Source of the DNA: Gnetum montanum
Lineage: Eukaryota; Streptophyta; Gnetopsida; Gnetales; Gnetaceae
Direction of reading: 5' to 3'
Length of the DNA stretch: 64,000 bases
Assembly (NCBI GenBank): GCA_015680685.1
Contig: MNCI01023402.1
Coordinates: 67,296-131,295, forward strand
The notes beneath the pieces were generated by a model. It was not told the DNA's origin. It worked only from the letters and a program-made list of their open reading frames with translations, and made no database searches. The stretch's first letter is position 1. Every line of letters begins with the position of its first letter. A program made the translations under genes and the position numbers. This document shows positions 55,708-64,000 of this stretch, piece by piece.

Positions 55708-55722
55708 CTGCAATCAAGAAAA
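55708..55722 (-). promoter_or_regulatory. putative 3' splice site before ORF2 (element C)
   Basis: Minus TTTTCTTGATTGCAG directly before ATGACC; a pyrimidine-rich stretch precedes it. Confidence 0.5.
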
Positions 55723-56060
55723 GATCAAGTGTTACTAAGATTATGTTTGTTATCATAAATTTATACCTTACCTGTAACCTTAGTCCATTAAGTTCATAAT
55801 GCATATGATCACAAAGTTAGAAAAATTTTCAAAAAAAATTGTCCATCTCTTTTTATGACCCTTCACAATTGGCTCCTTTTTCCTTATATGTGGCTTATAA
55901 TAATGATTATGGATCCATGGGTTGGAAAAATTAGGTTTTTGACATTAATGTGAGTGATTTTTCATTATAACTCCTAAATTTTTTAATATTTTTACCCTTA
56001 TGATACCTTTTGAGTGATAGCAAACTTTAGTAATTTGGCACAAGTTTCACACACAAGCAT

Positions 56061-56074
56061 CCCCCCATGACTAA
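56061..56074 (-). other. internal PPT-like motif upstream of ORF2 (element C)
   Basis: Minus TTAGTCATGGGGGGATG, about 350 bp before the ORF2 ATG. Confidence 0.5.
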
Positions 56075-56243
56075 GTTGAACATTCTAGGTTCAAATGGGT
56101 CTAAATGGCATGAAAATCAAAGTAGTACAAAGCTAAATATTACAAGTGGAAGATGAGTGTGTAGAGCTCTGAGTCACAAGAGAAAACTTGAACAACTCCC
56201 CTAGTAGCAAATGATGAAAATGAATTCATAATACCATGGGGGT

Positions 56244-56296
56244 CATATATACATAGTTTTGTTAGGCCCGATGTTAAGTACGTGACGCGATGTCAA
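56244..56296 (-). promoter_or_regulatory. internal promoter-like block (element C)
   Basis: Minus TTGACATCGCGTCACGTAC and TTAACATCGGG units, then an ATGTATATATGACC TATA box (56244-56254). Same position as 8773-8840 in A, but with the GACATC type of unit found in C's own LTR rather than A's GATATC. Confidence 0.5.
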
Positions 56297-58029
56297 GGTC
56301 CAAAAATTTTCACTGAATGGGGTAATTGAGCATGCAAATTGAAGCTATGTGATTGGTTGGAAGCTTTGAAGTTAAGTCCATCATTCTGAAATAAGTGAAA
56401 AATCAATTTAAGGCACCAAAAGTGGGATAAGGTGGGGTCGATGACGTGAAAAGCACTAAAATGAACAATGAAAAGGCATTGAAATCGAGGTTGTGGGACA
56501 AATCAATTACATGATAAGGGAAATAATAAAATGTAACCATGGAGTGCTTGGAAGGTGAAAAATGATGTGGCTGTATCAAACAAGTACAAATCACAAAAGT
56601 TACACAAGTGGGTCCTCCCCAAAGCAGGCTTTAGCCCATGATGCCCTTGTGTAACCACACCTAAAAATGTTCATAGGCACTAAAGCAGTTGAATGCAATG
56701 CATACCTATAAAACAAAACACACATGTTAAAACCACCAAATTGAGATAATAACTCTATGTTACATAGAACCACAAGTTATGATCATCTAGACAACAAGAT
56801 GTAATAGAAAATAGAAAGGATTGTAGAAATTGGGGCATGAGGTGGCTTACCATGGTTAGAATAAAACCTTATGTGTTATTAATGGTTAAATAATCATGAG
56901 TCCTTCTTTCCAAGAATCAAACCAAGTCCACACCATATTGCTGTGACATTGCATCATTTCATCCTGTTGGTGGACAACCATAAGACTATCAGAGTTGTAA
57001 GGAGTAACATCACTTGGAATTTTGTCCAAGGGAGGAGCTTTATTTATGGCACACACACACTTTTTTTTTTCTAGTTTTGAGAAGTCACCAACCTTTAAGC
57101 ATGGGTACATGCCTTTCTAGTAGGACCCGCAAAAGTTTATTTAGTATCATTTTAAGTTACTCATACTTTTGATTTGCATTAGATCTACAAGGATATGGTT
57201 ACAACCTCAAAAACATGATAGAACATACAGAAGTAGCCAAAGAGAATTCACAAATCCCCTTGATGTCACACCCTTTACATTCCACCTTGGTTCTACACTC
57301 TTCTGTCTAAACACAATGATTATAAAGTTATTTTTAGTTTGAATGATGGAAAAGATTACCATTATGACCAAGGCAAGAACCTCTTATTAATGGAATGGGT
57401 GGATGGATGTCTTGGTCTTAATGTCTGAATAATCAATCCCTTATGACTTGGCAACATAGAGAAAACCTCATCTTAATGGGCAACATGATCATTTTATTCA
57501 CAAGTGAGATTACATAACAAGAAAAATGAAAACAACAAATGGAAAAAAAATGGAAGAAATAGCAAAATGACAAAAAATTGCAAAACAAAAAGATGAAAAA
57601 CACTTAAGAATCTTGAAGATTAGAATGGGGGGTGACTCCCATGACTGAACATTTGGCTATAACAAGGATTAATAAGTGGATGAATAGGATCCATGCATGT
57701 ATGAAACATTGGTAGCTATCCATGCCCTAGCCACTAGGTGTCTATTGGTGGTGTAGTGGCTAGGTAGAAGAATCGTTGGTCACACACTTGATGGTTAAAT
57801 GTATGGTAGGTCAAGGTATGAGGTGTGTTAACATTATGGATGGCTAGCCCACGATTTCACCCTTGATCATGATATGGTATGCATGGATGTATTTGTCTCC
57901 CCATGCTTGTAGATTCATTAGTTGGATTTGGGATTAGAGTACTAATGGATGATGACCCTTGTGTAAAATCAAAGGACATTGGTTGAGACAAGGAAGGTGG
58001 TGCACCACCAGATTGACCTCGTGCTAGCT
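56297..58029 (-). other. element C spacer
   Basis: Non-coding; 56600-57120 aligns with 9180-9740 of A; A-rich at 57480-57600; PPT-like motif at 57635-57646. No pol motif visible. Confidence 0.6.
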
Positions 58030-59794
58030 AGGATGATATGGTGGGTCCATGCATGGTTTGCTTTGGTTTACAACCTTTCCTCTAAAAAGAACATTTCCTA
58101 TGTTGTGGTTGAGACCCACTGGTGTTAGCATGTTTATGCACATTTGCAACACAAGTGGCATTTGTTTGTTAATATTGTGGTGTCAAACCTTCCTATGTTG
58201 CTGGAAGTGGCATATAATGAGGTGGAGTGTGAGAATATTGAGGGTAGGATGAATGGTAAGAGATGCAAGGTGGTGATCCCTCAGGGGATGTCATGGGCTG
58301 ATGGTACTTGGGAGAGTGGTAGTGGTGATTTGAAGTACAGGATGTAGAACTAGTTGGAGAAATAGGGTGTTGCATGTAATATCTGTGTGGTTTCGGTGAA
58401 TAGGGCGAATAGTATTAATTTGATGGTGGTCTCCCCCATGATTGTATTTTTTGCCACTATAGTTGATGATTTTTTTGAGGCTAGTAATAAGTCCTCCTAG
58501 GATGGTATGATCGATTGTGGGACTGTTTGTAATTACCTTGTGGGAGAGGAAACCTCCCAGGCATGTGCTTTTGCACAAACTTTAGATTTAAGGCACCTAC
58601 CCAATACTTCTATAAATGCAACAAGACTAGGCAATGGCCCTTCAGATGGTCATATATGCAAATGTTGCGTCCATTATCTTCATCTATGGTTGAGTCTATG
58701 GCCTCACTTTCTTTAGCTGTTTTCTCCATTTGCCAAAAAGTGTTCCTAGCTATTTCTTGGTTTTGTATCCTTTGTTTATTGTGATCTCCTACCTTATTTT
58801 GCATGATCCTCTCCTTGACCATCTTAATGAGAGTTGTAACATTTTCATATAGCCATTTAGACATCCTATTAAACTTTGCTTCTAGTTCATTAATAGACTT
58901 CTATATCGGTAAGGTTTGTTGCAGGGTTAGCTTATTGAGAGCGATTTCGTTCTCCTTACCATAGATCTGGATCTCCTTTTATTAAAGAGTTGGGTCCCAT
59001 TAATATTTATTAACATTATCCCATTTTCATATCTCTCCTTCTTCTTTTGCCACAACCTCGATTAGCTCTTGGATCTGATGGGCTTAGAGCTCGTATAATT
59101 GCCCTGGGGCATGCATCCCAACGGTCTCCCTTGTTTCATTACGAAGCCCATCTATGATGTGGAAAAGTTGCTTTTCCTTGAAGAAACCATGGCTTGGGCA
59201 TCTATTTAGTAAGGCATAATATCTATCTAAGGCCATGTCCAAGGGTTCATGTTGTTCTTGCTTTCACTCTTTGATCTGTCTCCTCAAATCGGACACTCTT
59301 GCATAGGTTTGGTATTTCTCATTAAATAGCCCTAGCATTATGGACCATCGTTAGATTGAATTTGGTCTCAACAATCTATACAACACTTTGGCTTTATTAA
59401 GTAGTATCCTAGGAAAGAGCTCAAGCTTTTACCATCCACTTTCAATGTTGTAGAAAGCACAAGCATCATGGAAGGCTTGTAAATGATGTTGCGGATCTAA
59501 ATCATAGCATCTTGCAAATTTAGGAATATTATTCATGTCAAGCTTAGGTAGGTGAATCTTTTTGCGATGCCTACGAGATAATTTAATAGCCTCTGTGATA
59601 TGCATCAGGCTCTTAGTGGCCAACAAGGGTTCATTGTTATCAAACAAATTGTAAGGGAAATGCCTATCTATATTCGTTTGATTGTGATGATGTTGTCTTT
59701 AATCTTTCCTATGGGTTTGATTTCAATTTTTAGCCCAACCCTTTAGTAGAGTTCTATCTCTATACATACATTCATCTTCATTGGAACTAGACAT
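58030..59794 (-). pseudogene. element C gag
   Basis: ATG at 59794 (MSSSNEDE). Gag core with LDMNNIPKFARCYDLDPQHH (59429-59647), then RYYALLNRCPSHGFF, IIDGLRNETRETVGM and VVAKEEGE. A coiled segment (58610-58864) and the degenerate knuckle NICIYDHLKGHC follow, then a proline-rich tail. Several stops. The leader upstream is cut by element D. Confidence 0.82.
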
Positions 59795-59916
59795 TGAAAA
59801 GAAAGAGAAAGATGAGGAACTAGAAAATTGCCATGGCTTCTATGGTGTTCTTCGGGATCCTTTGATTTATCATTTCTTATTTTTGAGAAGGTCTTAGGCC
59901 TTGAGGCCTCCCCTAG

Positions 59917-60850
59917 TGATGAGCGGCTAGGTATCCCTACACCCAACCATATGAATCATGAGCGTTCATGCGCGACTTGGTCGAAATCCACAGACTGTAA
60001 GCACTTAACATACACTAGACTTCTAACCAGTGAAACCTTGGGTTAGAATGGTCGTTGTCATCCTAATCTTACTCGTGAAGCTCTGTTTACGTTGGTTAAG
60101 TGAGACTAAGGCTAATGATTTTTATATCTTTTTAATTATATTTTTGGCAATTAATCATTTTGAAAAATAAGGATAGAATATTAATTAATCTAAAATTATC
60201 TTAATCTAAATTTTAACTATTCCTAACATAAGTATCTGGTCCCATCTTCTGAGCACGTCCTGAGCATTTCCTAACACTACTGGGTTACCAAACGTTAAGC
60301 GTCACTGGGCTTACCAAGTGTTTGGATTACGTTCGAGATGGTCGTACTTATGTATTTAACGAACTACGAATGATCAATAACGATTGAAATTATAATAACA
60401 AAACATAAGTGATCAATAATTAACTAATAAAGCATAAACAAGTAATTAATAAAGCATAAACATATTAAACTATTAAATGCATGAAACAACTAAGTCCAAA
60501 TGTTGCAAGGATTGCATGAACAGTTCGTCTTTATTATCTTCACGCCAATGGGCTCAAATACATCAATGCTTGAATAAAGATCTGATCGCTTTTCATACAC
60601 TTGCTACGGGCACTTGGAAAATATTCTCTCTCTTACGGGAGCAAACTACAAGAGCTTCACTACAACTACTCAAAAAGATGCCTAAATGAGGCGGAAGGCC
60701 CTCATATTTATAGGCTGCGAAGGGTGGCTACGTAAACGGGGCCCCGTCGACGTAGGGTGGCTATGTCGATGAGCCCGCGTCGACGTGGCTGCATATACAT
60801 GGCCCCGTATACGTGGCCCAGTCAACGCATTGACTTTTGACACTTCATCA
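59917..60850 (-). repeat. element D 3' LTR
   Basis: 934 bp; minus TGATGAAGTG at 60850 to CTCATCA at 59917. TATA at 60704-60713. The U3 block (60727-60825) uses other palindromes: GTCGAC, GTATAC, ACGT and GGGGCCCC, and is very G/C- and CpG-rich. No tRNA-Asp PBS to its left, so it is a 3' LTR. Confidence 0.9.
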
Positions 60851-61084
60851 TACCCCCATGACTAAGCAAAAACTCATCCTTGAGTTACTTTACAATTTGG
60901 AAGGTATGGATTCTTATTTACAACACACATGACTTAAACACATAAATGACATACACATGACTTTACCAAGTGCCCGAGTTACAGAGGAGGACAAATTACA
61001 AAATTGGTGGTGTTCAGAGACAAAATTGAACACCTCACTGGTCCTCTGTGGTGTAGGATGATGTACAAAATTGCTGGAGGAGAT
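60851..61084 (-). other. element D PPT and ORF2 3' untranslated part
   Basis: Minus TTAGTCATGGGGGTATGATG at the LTR border; no coding capacity seen. Confidence 0.7.
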
Positions 61085-63936
61085 CACACCATCCCTAGGG
61101 GCAGTGGTTCTGATGGACCTTCTCCAGCCTCTAGCCCGTGCGTTGGTGGTGACATGGATGTCGGTAGCCCCGCGATAGCTGCAGCTTCTAGAGACAGCAG
61201 GAAAGCCTCCAAGAGAGCCCTCATTTTTTCTTCTTTGCTTCTGGGGTCATTCACGATCTAGGCAGCTTCTCCAATGTGTGCTAGAACTGGAATTTCCCAA
61301 GGGCAAGGTAGTGCTGGAATGAGTTATTTCAAATTGACAAACCAGGCTGCGAACTATTTGCGTTCGATATCGAACGCTCGGATTGATGCTTGCAACTGCT
61401 GGTAGTCATTCATTCTTCGGGCCAAGCCCTCTGCAACCATACGTTGGCCTTCAAATCTTGTACAGAGGACCTCGAGTTCCACGTTTGCTATTGCCAGCTT
61501 CTATTTTGTTGTCTTGTGTGCCTAGAACTCACCCTCCCTCGTATAGGGAATACGAGGTGGCCACTTGTTTCTCTGACCGCGGTCTCCCGACTGTGAGCAT
61601 AGCCAAGTTTGCATAGCGAAGGTTGGCTAACTCCATGTATTCTATCATTTCTTCAATTTGCAGCTCCTTTAGGCAGATTTTCACTTTGTTGTAGGCGTTC
61701 AATCCATCGAAGATGGATGGCCATACATTGCCTCCTTCTCGGAGCTGCTAGAGCACTTGGTTTATCTGGGCTTTAGCGACTTGAATGTGTTTCTCATGTA
61801 CCTCTTTCTACAATCCCACTTGGTCCCTATAATGATTTTTGACTCTTTCAAACTTTAGGGCCTCATTCTTCCAAGCAGCAATTTCGATTGCAAACTTCTG
61901 TTGCAATGCCCAAACCTCCTCCATTGACAGATTTCGATTCTCAGCAGCCAACCTTCTCATATCTGCGTTCACCCTGGCTAGCTCCTCTTGCTATTGGTGG
62001 ATAAAATCTTTCATGTGCTTGTTCTTTGCACCAACATTGCACAGGCGATGAACTTCTGTGGTCAGCTGCACGTTCTCCTGGCGAACCTCTGCCAAGTCCT
62101 TTTTTAAGTGATACGATCATGCATCTGCTATGGACTTGTCAAGGATCTCTGTCTCTCACACATCCTCAACAACCTGAAGTTTAAGCTAAAGCTGTTGAAA
62201 AGCTTTACCTCTGGTGATTTCGCAGTTGAGGATGGTCGGATCGGTAAGCTGGGCTCTTAATTGGGCAACCTCCATTGCCAAGTGCTGACAAGTAGCTTGA
62301 GCAACTTCTAGTTGCCCCTCCACAATGATGCTCTTGCCCCTTGCCGATAGCAGCTCCGACTAGGTTGCAGTGATGTTGTCCGGAAGGTCAAAGACATTCG
62401 GAAGCAATTGCCCGGTTCCTACCAGTCGGTCCAACATTTCTTCATGTTGGGCTACATCCATCTTGCTACGTGAAGTTTCGGTAGACACCTGTACATCTTG
62501 TAGTCCATGAATGTTTGGTACAGGTGCTACCGATGCGTTGAGAGCGGTAGCAATGGTATCAGCAACCACTTCGGTCGCAACTTCTTGTCCCTAGTGCTAC
62601 ATCACCAGGACCATCGCCCCCTCACCATCATCCAAGCGTACTGAGAAAGTAGCAGCATTCCATGAGATTTCAAGGAATAACTGCTGGGTTGCAGTTGATA
62701 CATCTCAGATGCTTAGATCTATTCTGGTTGGAATAGTTGCTAGAGCGGCGAAAAATATCGGCCCTTCCCTTTCAAGCAAGCTGACTAATTATGCCACTTG
62801 CTCCAGGTGGCACATGGTAGGGCAATAGACCAAAGGATTGTCTCCTCCACCAGTTCTGCCAGATTGCTCTCGCTGACTTGAGAGCATTTCCTGAATCTCG
62901 CGGATGTATGTTGCTGTTGTTTGCAAGCCTGGCTACATTGTTTGTGCAGGTGGTGGAGGTGGTTGTTGCTCTTCCTCTGTCTATGTGGCAGCAGGCATTT
63001 TGTCTTTCATCATTTCCTACCACAAGGCAATTGGGGCGTGTTAGATGATGTCATTAGAATACCGTGTTATCCCTGCCCATTTGCATAACTTTCGAATTAG
63101 GTAGGGAAAGGGGAGAGCTCGTCTTCCACATTTGTTCTTTATGAACCTTTTTTTAATCTCCAAAAATAATAGCTATGGAAGACTCATGGGAAATTTCCCA
63201 CTCAAGGCGGCACATGCACGAGGAGAGAAGGCAGTGATTTTGCTAGGTCTTACCATTGGATTCAGATGGTAAGATGCTATCTTTGAATAGACTCTCTCTG
63301 CTGTGTTCAAGGAGCTGAATTCCTTGCGCTCTACCCCGTAGCACCGTTGGATCCATTGCACCTTCACCTCTGGATCTGCCTGCTTAGGAATTTCTGCCAC
63401 ATTTGCCCCAATTTCAGGCAACCCCAAAGCTTATGCTATTGCTTCTGAAGAGTAAGAGACATAAATGTCTTTGATTCTTACTCTTGAACCTAGTTACCGA
63501 TTCGTCCAGAAGAGATAGGTTTCTCCTAAGTACCACTCACCACTGGTTGTGATGATTGGCCACATCGGAGAGTTCTACAATTGAAGTCTCACGTCTTCTA
63601 GAGCGTTATCAAGGAATGGTCCAAAATTCAACTCTTGGAGGGCCGTCCGTTGCACCTTGTGTGGCATGATAGCATCAAGGCAGGCTTGGGTTAAGGTGAC
63701 CTCAACCCACGGTGCTATCCCAGTCGTCTCATCCCCTAGCGATTGAATGCCGGGAATCTCCTCTTCGAGAATCCGGTGGATAGATTCCACGTCAAGTCAT
63801 TCACGAAAGGGCCTAGTTGCATGGGAGCCCTCCGCATACTCTGGCGGTTGCACTCCACATCCCTCCCCGTGTGTGGGTGCTTGTCCCTCAGTTGTGATGA
63901 TCCTTCGTCCCTTGGGTGCCTCGGTTTTGGTGCCAT
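61085..63936 (-). pseudogene. element D ORF2: best preserved copy of the coiled-coil protein
   Basis: ATG at 63936 after CAATTGCAG. After an early frame change the protein runs with few stops for about 900 codons. Features in order: VTLTQACLDAIMPHK, MWPIITTSGEWYLGETYLFW, VSYSSEAIA, the helical domain (63050-63430) with AERVYSKIASYHLNPM, RACAALSGKFPMSLP and ALPFPYLIRKLCKWAGI, a proline/glutamine linker, then a coiled coil and MVADTIATALNASVA (62360-62569). It ends with LLEAFLLSLEAAAIAGLP, a proline-rich tail and a TGA near 61085. No signal peptide or membrane helix seen. Stops are TAG at probable CAG codons. Confidence 0.75.
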
Positions 63937-63951
63937 CTGCAATTGAACATA
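63937..63951 (-). promoter_or_regulatory. putative 3' splice site before ORF2 (element D)
   Basis: Minus TATGTTCAATTGCAG directly before ATGGCA. Confidence 0.5.
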
Positions 63952-64000
63952 ATTGCCCGTTAGACTGTTCATAAATAGCTTAAGATGGTCCATATATACT

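Larger units (their letters stand above)
52620..59916 (-). mobile_element. element C: pol-less Athila-like element with ORF2, 5' end displaced by D
   Basis: Partial 3' LTR, PPT, ORF2, internal promoter-like block, spacer, gag and leader, in the same order as element A but clearly diverged. Element D interrupts the leader at 59916; C's PBS and 5' LTR should lie beyond the window. Confidence 0.85.
59917..64000 (-). mobile_element. element D: Athila-like element with ORF2, 5' part outside window
   Basis: 3' LTR, PPT (60851-60863) and a full-length though interrupted ORF2. It is inserted in the leader of C next to CCTAG; the second copy of the target duplication would be outside. Less decayed and richer in CpG than A and C, so probably younger. 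Confidence 0.85.

Noticed and set aside
62360-62569. Independent small gene MVADTIATALNA
   Set aside because: It is an internal part of ORF2 of element D bounded by in-frame decay stops.

Overview
The window is plant nuclear DNA from a large, repeat-rich genome. A gymnosperm is plausible from the Athila/Tat, copia and RTE-LINE mixture, the advanced decay and a 27-kb intron, but the species cannot be named from the sequence. Almost everything is nested, decayed retrotransposon sequence. The one host gene I can support is a broken two-RRM RNA-binding protein gene on the minus strand. Its exons are small islands at 48.5-48.4, 48.13-48.07, 46.79-46.71, probably 19.6, 16.99-16.91, 16.79-16.72 and possibly 16.1 kb. 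They have GT-AG borders and matching intron phases. The intron between the 46.7 and 19.6 kb exons is about 27 kb and is filled by a copia element, an Athila-like element nested in it, an RTE LINE and an Athila-like pair.

Layout. 1-850: probable minus-strand LTR. 2.1-4.45 kb: chromovirus remnants (LTR fragment, end of pol, PPT, start of LTR). 4450-13165: element A, complete (LTRs, PBS, 5-bp target duplication CTCTT), carrying gag plus a long extra ORF ('ORF2') but no pol. 13.2-15.6 kb: an array of decayed AGACGTCT palindromes and a chromovirus LTR fragment. 15.6-20 kb: RRM exons, a LINE tail and SINEs. 20.2-31.6 kb: a Ty1/copia element split by element B (23435-30442), a gag-protease-only Athila-like derivative. 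32.3-34.1 kb: RTE LINE. 34.1-37.3 kb (E1, minus) and 37.3-45.9 kb (F, plus, with RT-RNase H): an inverted Athila-like pair. 45.9-48.5 kb: LINE-tail duplication and RRM exons. 49.3-52.6 kb: LTR fragment plus a Tat-type dual-RNase H/integrase piece with a minisatellite. 52.6-59.9 kb: element C (gag + ORF2, no pol). 59.9-64 kb: element D (3' LTR + ORF2), inserted in the leader of C.

The Athila-like elements share one design: LTRs of about 800-930 bp ending TGATGAG...CTCATCA, a tRNA-Asp-type primer site where the leader is visible, an A/T-rich TATA box next to a block of short palindromes in U3, and a purine motif around AGTCATGGGGG repeated at up to three fixed places. In A and C a second palindrome-plus-TATA block lies inside the element, about 490-540 bp upstream of ORF2, and its palindrome vocabulary matches that element's own LTR. 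ORF2 begins directly after a splice-acceptor-like CAG in A, C and D. ORF2 is a long soluble-looking coiled-coil protein whose N-terminal part resembles the 'putative plant transposon protein' domain. A, C and D would need pol supplied by F-like relatives. Nearly all ORFs carry stops that look like C-to-T (or G-to-A) decay at CAG, CAA, CGA or TGG codons, as expected of heavily methylated repeats.
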